Assembly (NCBI GenBank): GCA_002355495.1
Contig: AP017424.1
Coordinates: forward strand, 620,001 to 684,000
Reading direction: 5' to 3'
DNA from: Streptomyces laurentii
Lineage (GTDB): Bacteria; Actinomycetota; Actinomycetes; Streptomycetales; Streptomycetaceae
DNA: 64,000 bases
Part shown: positions 52,308 through 61,501 of the stretch, one piece after another
Layout of the letters: every line of letters begins with the position of its first letter
Position numbering within the stretch: the first letter of the stretch is position 1
The notes under the pieces: model-generated
What the model was told of the DNA's origin: nothing
Seen by the model: only the letters and a program-made list of their open reading frames with translations
Database searches by the model: none
Program-made: the position numbers and the translations under genes

Positions 52308-54253
52308 GCGCCGGGCCCGCCGAGGGAGGACTGCCGGCCTTCGATCCGGCCCGGCTGGACCTGGCCGACCCGTACCCCGTCTACCGGCGCTACCGGGAGG
52401 CCGGGCCGGTGCACGCGGTCCGCCCGGCGGTGGTCCCGTGCGGCACGCGCGGGCCGACGACCCGGTACGTCTTCGGGTACGCGGAGGTGGCGCGGGTCCT
52501 CGCCCGGCGGGAGTTCGGCAGGACGGCGCCGGGCGCCGGCTCGGCGGCGCCGCTGCCACCCGGGTACGCGGTGCTGCGCGCGGTCGTCGAGAACTGGCTG
52601 GTGTTCCTCGACCCGCCCCGGCACACGGCGCTGCGGTCGCTGGTGGCGCCCGCCCTCGCGGCCGGTCCGGTGGCGGCGCTGCGGCCCGCGATCCGGCGGA
52701 CCGCGGGGCGGCTCGTCGACCGGCTGATGACACGCGAGAGCGTCGATCTCGTGGGGGAGTTCGCGGCACCGTTCCCGCTCCTGGTCATATCGGGCGTGCT
52801 CGGGGTGCCGGAGGAGCGGCAGGGCTGGTTCCGGGAACGGGCGCTCGCGCTGCAACGGGCGGGCGGGGCGCGGGTGGACCGGACCCTGGCGGGCATGGTG
52901 GAGGCGGACCGGGCGGCGGCCGAGCTCACCGCGTACTTCCGGCGCGAACTGGACGCCCGGCGCGGGCCGGGCCGGGACCGGGGGGATCTGCTGTCGGCGC
53001 TGGTGCGGGCCGCCGACGAGGAGACCTCGCTGTCGCCCGAGGAACAGACGGCGACCTGTGTGCATCTGCTGACGGCGGGACACGAGACCACCACGGGGCT
53101 GCTGGGCAAGGCGGTGCTCGCCCTGCTCGGCCGGCCGGAGCTGCGGGGCGAACTCCGGGCGGATCCGGGGATGTTGCCGGGGGCGGTGGACGAGTTCCTG
53201 CGTCACGACCCGCCGGTGCAGATGGTCACCCGGTGGGCACTGCGCGACACCGAACTCGCGGGTCACGCGATCCCCGCGGGCGACCGGATGGTCCTGGTCC
53301 TCGGCGCGGCGAACCGGGACCCGGCGTACTTCCCCGACCCGGACCGGCTCGACGTCCGCCGGGACACGGTGCGGCACTGCGCGTTCGGGCTGGGCATCCA
53401 CTACTGCGCCGGGGCCGGCCTGGCCCGCGCGGAGGCCGAGGCCGGGCTGGCGGAACTCCTCGCCCGGCTGCCCGCTCTCCAACCGGGCGTACGGCCGGAA
53501 GTGTCCGTGCGCTACGCGCCGGACTGGGTGTTCCACGGGCCCGAGCGGCTCACCGTGACCATGCCGCAGGCGGGCCAGGCTACCCTGCGCCCCATGACGC
53601 GGGACGCACCGCGCGCCCACTGGCAGCGCATCTACCAGGAGAATCCCGGCATGTACGGGGAGGAGCCGTCGGCGCCCGCGCGGTACGCGGCCGACGTGTT
53701 CGCGGCGGCCGGCGCCCGGGACGTGCTGGAGCTGGGCGCGGGTCACGGGCGTGACGCGCTGTACTTCGCCAGGCGGGGCTTCGCGGTGCGGGCCGCCGAC
53801 TTCAGCACGGTGGCCCTGGGGCAGCTCGCCGCGCGTGCCGAGGCCGCGGGGCCGGCCGGCCGGGTGACCACCGCCGTGGTGGACGTACGCGAGCCGCTGC
53901 CGTTCGCCACCGGGTCGGCGGACGCCGTCTTCGCGCACATGCTGATGTGCATGGATCTGTCGACGCGGCACATCGAGGAGCTGGCCGGCGAGGTCCGCCG
54001 GGTGCTCCGGCCGGGCGGCACGTTCGTCTACACCGTGCGGCACACCGGCGACGCCCACTACGGCACGGGGGTCGCGCGCGGCGACGACATCCACGAGCAC
54101 GGCGGCTTCGCGGTGCACTTCTTCCCGCGCGAGCTGGTGGAGCGGCTGGCCGAGGGCTGGGAGCTGCGGGAGGTCCACGCCTTCGAGGAGGGCGAGCTGC
54201 CGCGCCGGCTGTGGCGGGTCACGATGAGCGTGCCGGCCGCGTCCGCCGGCTGA
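52304..54253 (+). CDS. rebP: RebP/StaP-type cytochrome P450 fused to a SAM methyltransferase
   Basis: A 649-residue open frame with two enzymes. Residues 1-430 are a P450: I-helix LLTAGHETTTGLL near 257, ExxR EFLR near 296, and heme loop FGLGIHYCAG at 361-370 with Cys368 as ligand. RebP/StaP couples the two indoles of chromopyrrolate by aryl-aryl oxidation. Residues 431-649 are a class I methyltransferase: motif I VLELGAGHGRDALYFARRGF from 474, and a later VLRPGGTFVYTVRH. No stop lies between them, and the ATG at 53594 has no ribosome-binding site. The start GTG overlaps the rebC stop. The methylated position is unknown. Confidence 0.88.
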   Translation: MSAGPAEGGLPAFDPARLDLADPYPVYRRYREAGPVHAVRPAVVPCGTRGPTTRYVFGYAEVARVLARREFGRTAPGAGSAAPLPPGYAVLRAVVENWLVFLDPPRHTALRSLVAPALAAGPVAALRPAIRRTAGRLVDRLMTRESVDLVGEFAAPFPLLVISGVLGVPEERQGWFRERALALQRAGGARVDRTLAGMVEADRAAAELTAYFRRELDARRGPGRDRGDLLSALVRAADEETSLSPEEQTATCVHLLTAGHETTTGLLGKAVLALLGRPELRGELRADPGMLPGAVDEFLRHDPPVQMVTRWALRDTELAGHAIPAGDRMVLVLGAANRDPAYFPDPDRLDVRRDTVRHCAFGLGIHYCAGAGLARAEAEAGLAELLARLPALQPGVRPEVSVRYAPDWVFHGPERLTVTMPQAGQATLRPMTRDAPRAHWQRIYQENPGMYGEEPSAPARYAADVFAAAGARDVLELGAGHGRDALYFARRGFAVRAADFSTVALGQLAARAEAAGPAGRVTTAVVDVREPLPFATGSADAVFAHMLMCMDLSTRHIEELAGEVRRVLRPGGTFVYTVRHTGDAHYGTGVARGDDIHEHGGFAVHFFPRELVERLAEGWELREVHAFEEGELPRRLWRVTMSVPAASAG

Positions 54254-54295
54254 CCCCTGCCCGACACCCGGCGGACACCTGGTGGACGCCGCTCC

Positions 54296-55045
54296 TCACG
54301 CCGCCCGGACCGCCGTCGTCCCCTCCAGCGCCGCCGCCGCTTGACCGGCGAGGTCGACGGCGACCAGGCGCGATTCCAGGGACGGCGGCGGGGAGCCGGG
54401 GGCGGGGGTGAGAAGGAAGCGGCCCTGGTAGTGCCCGCCCGCGACGGCCCGGAGTTCGACGGGGCCGTCCGGCCAGCCCTGCCGTTCCAGGTCCCAGATC
54501 CACCCGTCGACCTGGACGGTGCCGTCGGGGCGGAGCCGGGGCGGCCGACCGAGGAGCGTCCCGTACTCGAAGCGGCAGTCGGCGAGTCCGAGGAGCTCGA
54601 CGAGCTGGGAGCGGACGACCCGGACCAGGTCGTCGGGCGAGCGGCTGGATTCGGCCAGCCGGGTGGTGGTGTGCAGCCGCTCCAGATGGCGGGCGTCGCG
54701 GAGCGCGACGGTGCCGAGCAACCGGCCGCGGGCGCCGAGCCGGGAGACGATCAGCCCGACGAGCAGCAGCAGGACGGCGGTCTCGACGTCGGCCCGGCCG
54801 CGGATGTCGAGGCTCTGGTAGGGCGCCGTGAGGAAGAAGTCGAACCAGAAGGCCGCCGACAGCGCGGCGAGCGCGCCGGCCGGCCGGTGGCCGAGCGCGG
54901 CGACGGCGACGACCACGACGACCAGCAGCAGGGCCAGGTTGGTGGAGGTGAGGCCGGTGCGGACCGGTACGAGCGCGAGCGCGACGAGGAAGGGCGCGAG
55001 AACGGCGGCCGCGAGCGCGGCCACGTCCCGGAGCGGCATCCGCAT
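54296..55045 (-). CDS. DUF4118 (KdpD-like membrane sensor) protein without kinase domain
   Basis: A 249-residue protein. Three or four membrane helices (residues 8-105) form a KdpD-type DUF4118 domain (LAALSAAFWFDFFLTAPYQS is typical). A helical linker and a GAF-like cytoplasmic domain follow. There is no histidine-kinase or ATPase part, so it cannot phosphorylate by itself. The ATG at 55045 has GGAGG six bases upstream. It is divergent from a large APC permease across 228 bp. A potassium- or osmotic-sensing role next to that transporter is an inference from KdpD. Confidence 0.85.
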   Translation of the reverse strand: MRMPLRDVAALAAAVLAPFLVALALVPVRTGLTSTNLALLLVVVVVAVAALGHRPAGALAALSAAFWFDFFLTAPYQSLDIRGRADVETAVLLLLVGLIVSRLGARGRLLGTVALRDARHLERLHTTTRLAESSRSPDDLVRVVRSQLVELLGLADCRFEYGTLLGRPPRLRPDGTVQVDGWIWDLERQGWPDGPVELRAVAGGHYQGRFLLTPAPGSPPPSLESRLVAVDLAGQAAAALEGTTAVRAA

Positions 55046-55273
55046 GATCCACCTCCGACGGGCCGGAGTCCCGCGCGCCGGAGCGCACGGGCACGTACGC
55101 CCTCAGGTTGCGCCGGTTGTGAGCAGCGCAACGCCCGGCGGGGGGATCTTGACGGTTTCCTGACGCCAACGGCCGGGTTCCTTACGTGACCCTTGCATAC
55201 GCTGACTCGGCCGCCGTCCGCGTGATGGCCGAATTCCGACCCCCCACCGCCACAGCGGACAGCAGGAGCCTGG

Positions 55274-57325
55274 ATGTCCACCCCTCCCCCCACCCGTACC
55301 GACCGCCTCCGTGCCTGGATGCTGGAAGGGCTGTCCGACATGGGCAAGGGGCGGCCCGGCACCGCCCCGCCTCCCCCGGGCGGCCCGGCACCCTCCGAGC
55401 CTTCGGGAGCGAAGGAGGGCACCACGAGCGCGGAGAGCGCGACGGAGGGAACGACCGAGGGTGCCGGCGCGGCGTCCGGAACCGGCCACCAGGGCCAGCC
55501 CTGGTGGCGGGTGATGTGCCTGACCGGTGTCGACTACTTCTCCACCCTCGGCTACCAGCCGGGCATCGCCGCCCTCGCGGCCGGACTGCTCTCCCCCATC
55601 GCGACGGTCGTGCTGGTCGTCGTCACCCTCGTGGGCGCGCTGCCGGTCTACCGCCGGGTCGCGGAGGAGAGCCCGCACGGCGAGGGATCGATCGCGATGC
55701 TGGAGCGGCTGCTGTCGTTCTGGAAGGGCAAGCTGTTCGTCCTGACCCTGCTGGGCTTCGCCGCGACGGACTTCCTCATCACCATCACCCTGTCGGCCGC
55801 CGACGCCTCCACCCACCTCGTGGAGAACCCGCACCTGTCGGCCACCCTCCACGACAAGCAGATGGTGATCACGCTCGTGCTCATCGCGCTGCTCGGCGCG
55901 GTGTTCATGAAGGGCTTCCTGGAGGCCATCGGCGTCGCGGTGGCCCTGGTCGGCGTCTATCTCGCGCTCAACCTGGTGGTCGTGACGACCGGCATGTGGC
56001 ACGTCCTGACCGAACGGCACGTGGTCACGGACTGGACGACGGCCCTGACCGCGCAGCACTCCAATGTCTTCGCGATGGTCGGCGTGGCGCTGCTCGTCTT
56101 CCCGAAGCTGGCGCTCGGTCTGTCCGGCTTCGAGACCGGCGTGGCGGTGATGCCGCACGTCAAGGGCGATCCGGACGACACCGAGGCCCGCCCGACCGGC
56201 CGGATCCGCGGCGCGAAGAAGCTGCTGACGACGGCCGCGCTGATCATGAGCGTGTTCCTCATCTGCACCAGCTTCGTGACCACGGTCCTCATCCCGCACC
56301 AGGAGTTCGAGGCCGGCGGCCAGGCCAACGGCCGTGCGCTCGCCTATCTCGCCCACGAGTACCTCGGCAACACCTTCGGCACCGTCTACGACGTGTCGAC
56401 GATCGCGATCCTGTGGTTCGCGGGCGCCTCGGCGATGGCCGGACTGCTCAACCTGATGCCGCGCTATCTGCCCCGCTACGGCATGGCCCCGCACTGGGCA
56501 CGCGCCGTGCGCCCCATGGTGCTGGTCTTCACCCTGGTCGCCTTCCTCGTGACGTGGATCTTCGACGCGAACGTGGACGCGCAGGGCGGCGCGTACGCGA
56601 CCGGTGTGCTCGTGCTGATCTGCTCGGCGGCCATCGCCGTGACGATCGCGGCGCGCAAGGCCGGCCAGCGCCGCTGGACGATCGGCTTCGGCGCCATCTC
56701 GGCCGTGTTCCTCTACACCACCGTCGTCAACGTGATCGAGCGGCCCGACGGCGTGAAGATCGGTGCCTGCTTCATCGCCGGCATCATCCTCATCTCCCTG
56801 GCCTCCCGGCTGGCCCGCGCCTTCGAGCTGCGCGTCACCGACATGGACCTCGACCCCATGGCGGAACGATTCGTCCGGGACGTCTCGCACCGGACGGCGC
56901 GGTTCATCGCCAACAAGCCGGGCCGCCGGGACGCGGCCGAGTACCGGGAGAAGACCGAGCAGATCCGCGCCGACAACGACATCCCCGAGCACGAGGACCT
57001 CGTCTTCGTGGAGGTGACGGTCACCGACCCGTCGGAGTTCGAGGCGAGCCTGACGGTACGGGGCGAGGTGCTGCACGGCCGCTACCGGGTGCTCACCGTG
57101 GAGAGCGCGTCGGTCCCCAACGCCCTCGCGGCCCTGCTGCTGCACGTCCGGGACGCCACCGGCATCCGCCCGCACATCTACTTCGAGTGGACGGAGGGCA
57201 GCCCCTTCGCCAACTTCCTGCGCTTCTTCCTCTTCGGGCAGGGCGAGGTCGCGCCGGTGACGCGCGAGGTGCTGCGCGAGGCGGAGCCGGACCGGTCCCG
57301 GCGGCCCCGGGTGCACGTGGGCTGA
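55274..57325 (+). CDS. APC-superfamily permease with large cytoplasmic C-terminal domain
   Basis: A 683-residue membrane transporter. A low-complexity N-terminal tail of about 75 residues comes first. Then come about twelve membrane helices (80-530) beginning [20 protein letters not shown], and a soluble domain (530-683). The helix-1 pattern GxDxxSTLGYxxG and the C-terminal domain resemble KimA-type potassium importers of the APC superfamily more than amino-acid carriers. That would suit the divergent KdpD-like DUF4118 gene. The substrate is inferred. Confidence 0.83.
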   Translation: MSTPPPTRTDRLRAWMLEGLSDMGKGRPGTAPPPPGGPAPSEPSGAKEGTTSAESATEGTTEGAGAASGTGHQGQPWWRVMCLTGVDYFSTLGYQPGIAALAAGLLSPIATVVLVVVTLVGALPVYRRVAEESPHGEGSIAMLERLLSFWKGKLFVLTLLGFAATDFLITITLSAADASTHLVENPHLSATLHDKQMVITLVLIALLGAVFMKGFLEAIGVAVALVGVYLALNLVVVTTGMWHVLTERHVVTDWTTALTAQHSNVFAMVGVALLVFPKLALGLSGFETGVAVMPHVKGDPDDTEARPTGRIRGAKKLLTTAALIMSVFLICTSFVTTVLIPHQEFEAGGQANGRALAYLAHEYLGNTFGTVYDVSTIAILWFAGASAMAGLLNLMPRYLPRYGMAPHWARAVRPMVLVFTLVAFLVTWIFDANVDAQGGAYATGVLVLICSAAIAVTIAARKAGQRRWTIGFGAISAVFLYTTVVNVIERPDGVKIGACFIAGIILISLASRLARAFELRVTDMDLDPMAERFVRDVSHRTARFIANKPGRRDAAEYREKTEQIRADNDIPEHEDLVFVEVTVTDPSEFEASLTVRGEVLHGRYRVLTVESASVPNALAALLLHVRDATGIRPHIYFEWTEGSPFANFLRFFLFGQGEVAPVTREVLREAEPDRSRRPRVHVG

Positions 57326-57361
57326 CCGCCGCGCGCCGCCGCGTGGCCCGTCCTGCCGCGC

Positions 57362-57395
57362 AGCCCGTACGACGGTACGCCCGGTCGTACGGGCT
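57362..57395. terminator. Terminator between permease and amidohydrolase genes
   Basis: A 12-bp inverted repeat (AGCCCGTACGAC / GTCGTACGGGCT) with a 10-base loop lies between converging genes. Several further copies of CGCGTACGGGCC follow up to 57440. Confidence 0.7.
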
Positions 57396-57465
57396 ACGCG
57401 CGCGTACGGGCCGCGTGGCCTCCGCGCGCGTACGGGCCGGCCGGCACCGCCCGCGTACGGTCACG

Positions 57466-59100
57466 TCACACCGCGTGGACCCGGACCCCGCCGACGAAGG
57501 TCTGCTCCACGCGGGCCCCGGCGATCTCCCCGGGCGGCCCGGTGAGGATGTCGCGGTCGAGGACGACCAGGTCGGCGAGGTACCCCGGGCGCAGACTGCC
57601 CGCGTCGTCGTGGCCGTTCGCGTGCGCGGAGCCCGCCGTGTAGGCGGCGAGGGCGGTGGGGGGATCGAGGCGCTGCTCGGGCAGGAAGACCCGGTCGTCG
57701 GCCGCGTCGGGCTGGACACGGTTGACGGCGACGTGCAGCCCGGCGAGCGGGTCGGGGCTGCTGACCGGCCAGTCGCTGCCCGCGACCAGGGTGGCCCCGG
57801 CCCGTACGAGCGCGCCGAACGGGTACTGCCAGGCGGCGCGTTCCGGCCCCAGGAAGGGGATGGTCAGCGCGTCCATCTGCGGCTCGTGGGCGGCCCACAG
57901 GGGCTGGATGTTGGCGAGCGCGCCGAGCCGGGCGAAGCGGGTGAGGTCGTCGGGGTGGACGACCTGGAGGTGGGCCAGGTGGTGCCGGTTGCCGCGCCGT
58001 CCGTTGGCGGCGACGGCTGCCTCGATCGCGTCCAGGGCCTCGCGTACGGCCCGGTCGCCGAGCGCGTGGAAGTGCACCTGGAAGTCGAGGGCGTCCAGCC
58101 GGGTGACGTGCGCGCGCAGGGCTTCGGGGTCGACGAAGCTGAGTCCGGCGTTGGCGGTGGCGCAGCCGCAGGCGTCGAGATAGGGGCTGGTCATCGCGGC
58201 GGTGAAGTTCTCGGCGATGCCGTCCTGCATGATCTTCACCGACCCGGCCCGGAACCGGCCGTGACTCAGGGCCGCGCGCCGGGCCACCAGTTCGGGAATC
58301 TGCTCGGCGTCCCGCGCCCGGTCCCACCACAGCGCGCCGGTGACCCGGGCGGTGAGGCTGCCGTCCCGGGCGGCGGCGAGGTAGGCGTCCGAGGGGTCGG
58401 GCCGGCCGCTGAACTCGCCCAGGATCGCGTCCTGCCAGCCGGTGATGCCGAAGGCGTGCAGCAGTCGCTGGGCCCGCAGCAGTCCGGCGAGCCGGTCGGC
58501 GGGCGTGGTGGGCGGAACGAGCCGGGCGACGAGGGCGGTGGCGCCTTCCTGAAGCATGCCGGTGGGGACGCCGCCGGCGTCGCGTTCGATCCGCCCGTCG
58601 GCGGGGTCGGGGGTGTCGGCGGTGATCCCGGCGAGTTCCAGGGCCCGGGTGTTGGCCCAGGCGCCGTGGTGGTCGCGGTTGACCAGGAGGACGGGCCGGT
58701 CGGCGACCACGGAGTCCAGTTGACGGCGGGAGGGCAGGCCACCCTCGAAGCTGTCCATCGACCAGCCGCCGCCGGTGATCCACGGCTCGTCGGGGTGGGC
58801 GGCGGCGTACGCGGCGACGGCGCGCAGATATCCGTCGGCGTCGCCGGCTCCGGTGAGATCGCACTCGGCCAGTTCCATGCCGCCGAACACCGCGTGGATG
58901 TGCGCGTCCTGGAAGCCGGGGATCAGCAGCCGGCCGCCGAGGTCGACGACCTCGGTGCGGGGCCCGATGAGTTCCCTGACCTCGTCGTGGCCGACGGCGG
59001 TGATCCGCTCGCCGGTGACCGCGAGGGAGGAGGCCCGGGTGCGGGCCGGATCGCCGGTGAAGACGGGACCACCGGTGAAGACCAGGTCGGCCGTGCTCAT
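57466..59100 (-). CDS. Amidohydrolase family protein (YtcJ-like)
   Basis: A 544-residue metal-dependent hydrolase of the amidohydrolase-3 group. The metal ligands are seen as PGFQDAHIHA (His67, His69), the Lys-like site in GSVKIMQDGIAENF, HFHALGDRAV, HHLAHLQVVHP, and the Asp in VAGSDWPVSSPDPL. The group acts on cyclic amides, N-formyl or N-acyl compounds; the substrate here is unknown. The ATG at 59100 has AGGAG six bases upstream. No signal peptide is seen. Confidence 0.9.
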   Translation of the reverse strand: MSTADLVFTGGPVFTGDPARTRASSLAVTGERITAVGHDEVRELIGPRTEVVDLGGRLLIPGFQDAHIHAVFGGMELAECDLTGAGDADGYLRAVAAYAAAHPDEPWITGGGWSMDSFEGGLPSRRQLDSVVADRPVLLVNRDHHGAWANTRALELAGITADTPDPADGRIERDAGGVPTGMLQEGATALVARLVPPTTPADRLAGLLRAQRLLHAFGITGWQDAILGEFSGRPDPSDAYLAAARDGSLTARVTGALWWDRARDAEQIPELVARRAALSHGRFRAGSVKIMQDGIAENFTAAMTSPYLDACGCATANAGLSFVDPEALRAHVTRLDALDFQVHFHALGDRAVREALDAIEAAVAANGRRGNRHHLAHLQVVHPDDLTRFARLGALANIQPLWAAHEPQMDALTIPFLGPERAAWQYPFGALVRAGATLVAGSDWPVSSPDPLAGLHVAVNRVQPDAADDRVFLPEQRLDPPTALAAYTAGSAHANGHDDAGSLRPGYLADLVVLDRDILTGPPGEIAGARVEQTFVGGVRVHAV

Positions 59101-59272
59101 CTGGTGCTCCTGGAGGGGCTGGGGGCGGCCCGCGCGTACGGGCCCGCCGGGGCGGAACCGTACGGGACGCGTCATGCAACCGGCGCCGCCGGCCGGACGT
59201 CAAGAGCGTGGGCGTAACAGGCGAACGGAGGGAACGAAGGGTCCGCCCGAGCCCGCCCCGGTCTCCGCACGG

Positions 59273-59476
59273 TCAGGGACGCAGTTCCCTGGCCTCGAAG
59301 CGGCCCTCCCCCAGTACCAGGACGAAGGAGACCTGCTGCCCCTCGGAGAGCCCCTCGCCCTCGACGTCCTCGGCGCGGAAGTAGACCGGTTCCTCGGAGC
59401 CGATGGCGAGGACGAATCCGTAGCCGGCGCCGCGGTCGAAGGACTGGACGAAGCCGACGCTCCTGTCCGTATCCAT
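59273..59476 (-). CDS. Divergent cold-shock-domain protein
   Basis: A 67-residue protein with the five-stranded cold-shock layout. GFVQSFDRGAGYGFVLA corresponds to RNP1, and PVYFRAEDVEG to RNP2. The usual Lys/Trp of KWFN is replaced by QSFD and the protein is strongly acidic, so nucleic-acid binding may be weak or altered. The ATG at 59476 is preceded by GGAAGGA. It is a single gene. Confidence 0.75.
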   Translation of the reverse strand: MDTDRSVGFVQSFDRGAGYGFVLAIGSEEPVYFRAEDVEGEGLSEGQQVSFVLVLGEGRFEARELRP

Positions 59477-59574
59477 GGGGGGGAATCCTTCCGTCGCGCG
59501 GGGGTGGGTGTCTTCTCCTCGCTACCCCTCGCGGCGGCCGGGATCCCGCCGGTGCGCGGGATGCCACCGGAGTG

Positions 59575-59595
59575 CCCCGCGGATCACCCGCGGGG
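59575..59595 (-). terminator. Terminator after the protease gene
   Basis: CCCCGCGG and CCGCGGGG enclose a 5-base loop, 21 bp after the stop codon of the minus-strand protease gene. Confidence 0.65.
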
Positions 59596-59615
59596 CGGAA
59601 CCCCGGTCGCGGACG

Positions 59616-60668
59616 TCAGATCCCCGGGATCTGACGCGCCCGGAAGGCGGTGCGGACGGCGTCCGCCGCGCTCGTGCCGTACATGCGCTGCGCCGTCGTC
59701 ACGGTCTGCCGTGCCGCGTCCTCGAAGGAGGTGCCGGGCGCGAAGCCGAACTGGGCGTTCACGATGATCCGGTCGGCGGTCCTGGCCCCGAGCGCGCCGC
59801 GGATGTCCCACAGGGCGCGGGACCAGATCTCGCCGTCGGCGTGGACCTCGCCGACCCGGTCGGCGTACACCTTGGTGCCGTCGAGCCGGCGCAGACAGTG
59901 CGGGGTGCCGCTGTACGGGGTGGAGTCCCAGTCGGCGACGCAGGCGGCTTCGGTCTTGACGGCCCAGCCGTAGCGGCCGGCGGCGTGCGCGCCGACCTCG
60001 ACGGCCAGGTAGTCGCCGAAGGCCTCGCCGATCGCGCCGGCCTCCGGGGAGGTGCCGAAGCCGGGGACCTGGGCGTTGTGCACGGCGTGGCCGTACTCGT
60101 GGACGATCACCTCGGCGTCCTCGGCGTCGTCGACGCCGCCCTTGCCGAAGCGGATCTCGTTCTTCTTGTCGGTGAAGAAGGAGTTGTCCGCGCCCCACTG
60201 GTTGATCCGGATGGCCTGCGGGCGGTCGTTGGCGCCGGGCAGGTCGGAGCCGAAACCGAGGCCCTGGAGGTACTCCTGGGCCTCGTTGACCCAGAAGTAC
60301 GCCATGACCTGCTCGAACTGGTCGTCGCTCCGGTTGTACGAGCCGGCCGCGGCGAGCTTGGCGGCGGGGCCCGTCTCGGACTTCACGGAGGCCCAGCGGC
60401 CGGTGAGCGTGCCGCTGCCGTCGAGGTTGCGCAGCTCGGCGAGCGCGTACGCGGACGCGGGCACCGCGTCGGCGGCGTCCTTGGCGTCGGTGAGCGTCTG
60501 GTCTCCGGTGGCCTGGACCGGGTTGACCATGAAGATGCGGGCCTGCGGGCCGGTCGCCGCCGGGGCGGCGGGGGCCGGACCGGCCGCGGTGGCGGCACCG
60601 GCCGGGGCGATCAGCGCCACGGCGGCGGTGGCCGCGGCGATCAGGCCGCGGGATATGCGGCGTGCCAT
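59616..60668 (-). CDS. Secreted zinc metalloprotease (gluzincin, M4/M36-like)
   Basis: A 350-residue exported protein. The signal peptide covers about residues 1-29 (ARRISRGLIAAATAAVALIA). The zinc site is HEYGHAVHNAQ (His190, Glu191, His194), with the third ligand in GEAFGDYLA (Glu215). The order HExxH...Glu is that of gluzincins such as thermolysin and fungalysin, and AYFWVNEAQEYLQGLGF is also a fungalysin-like stretch. There is no large propeptide, so it may be a compact variant. The ATG at 60668 has GGGAGGA upstream. Confidence 0.85.
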   Translation of the reverse strand: MARRISRGLIAAATAAVALIAPAGAATAAGPAPAAPAATGPQARIFMVNPVQATGDQTLTDAKDAADAVPASAYALAELRNLDGSGTLTGRWASVKSETGPAAKLAAAGSYNRSDDQFEQVMAYFWVNEAQEYLQGLGFGSDLPGANDRPQAIRINQWGADNSFFTDKKNEIRFGKGGVDDAEDAEVIVHEYGHAVHNAQVPGFGTSPEAGAIGEAFGDYLAVEVGAHAAGRYGWAVKTEAACVADWDSTPYSGTPHCLRRLDGTKVYADRVGEVHADGEIWSRALWDIRGALGARTADRIIVNAQFGFAPGTSFEDAARQTVTTAQRMYGTSAADAVRTAFRARQIPGI

Positions 60669-60865
60669 CAACGTCCTCCCGTTGGGGATGCGAGGGTCGA
60701 GCGGGGGGTGGCGTGGTGCGGGCGTGATCATCGCGCAGGGGCGTGCCCCGCGTCGAGAGTCTTGGCGTATCGCCGTTCGGCTTCGCCGTCGCGCGGGAGC
60801 TTGGATTCCACTGTCTGCCGGGCCCACCAGCACGCGGCCGGGGCCAGGAAAGGGAGCGGACAGAA

Positions 60866-61123
60866 CTGAACCTGCCGATCACGCACTCGGACGTTCCCGA
60901 GGCGGCCTGCCGAACCGGCGGTCGTCCACCCAGCTTCGACGCGGAGGCATACAAGCAGCGCAACACCGTCGAGCGGTGCATCAACCGTCTCAAGCAGTGG
61001 CGCGGCCTGGCCATGCGAACAGACGAACTCGCCATCGCCTACGAGGGCGCACTCCACCTCGCAGCCCTCTTGATCTGGACGCGCCTTGGGAAGACCGAGG
61101 ACGGCCGCTCGCCAGGGACCTGA
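60866..61123 (+). pseudogene. IS5-family transposase remnant (C-terminal part)
   Basis: About 85 codons match the end of IS5-type DDE transposases: GGRPPSFDAEAYKQRNTVER and CINRLKQWRGLAMRTDELAI, then YEGALHLAALLIWTR. The final catalytic Glu lies in NTVERCINRLK. The front two thirds with the first two Asp residues are absent, so the copy is dead. G+C is visibly lower than in the neighbouring genes. No intact inverted repeats were found around it. Confidence 0.8.
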
Positions 61124-61501
61124 CTCAGGCCCCGGACGAGGCATCGACTGCTCTCACCCGGCAGTCCGAGCACCTCCCGGACCTCTTCGCGATGAACAGA
61201 TGCCGATAGACCGTCACCTGGCGCCGAGGAATGCCACAGAGCGTCGCCTCATCCGCCAGAGCGTGCTCCAGGACTGAGCCGCCTGTATCCCGGCATGCCG
61301 CGAAGCTCGTCGGAGCGAGTCCGCACGCGAATCTGAAGGACCGGAGACGATGACCAAGCTGCGGCATGGCCACCACCCTCGCACGTGGCCCGATCAACGT
61401 GAAGCCAAAGAGACAGGACCTAGTGGTGTTCGACGAAGCGAGCACAGAGCACCGGACACCGCACGGCCCGGCCTGACACCGCCCAGGACGGAACGCCGAG
61501 G
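61124..61501. other. Non-coding or decayed sequence beside the transposase remnant
   Basis: This stretch of lower G+C carries no convincing gene. On the minus strand an open frame (61125-61505) includes ADEATLCGIPRRQVTVYRHL and a CxxC, which may be the ruined end of a small zinc-ribbon protein. Its codon bias is poor, so it is not called. Confidence 0.5.
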
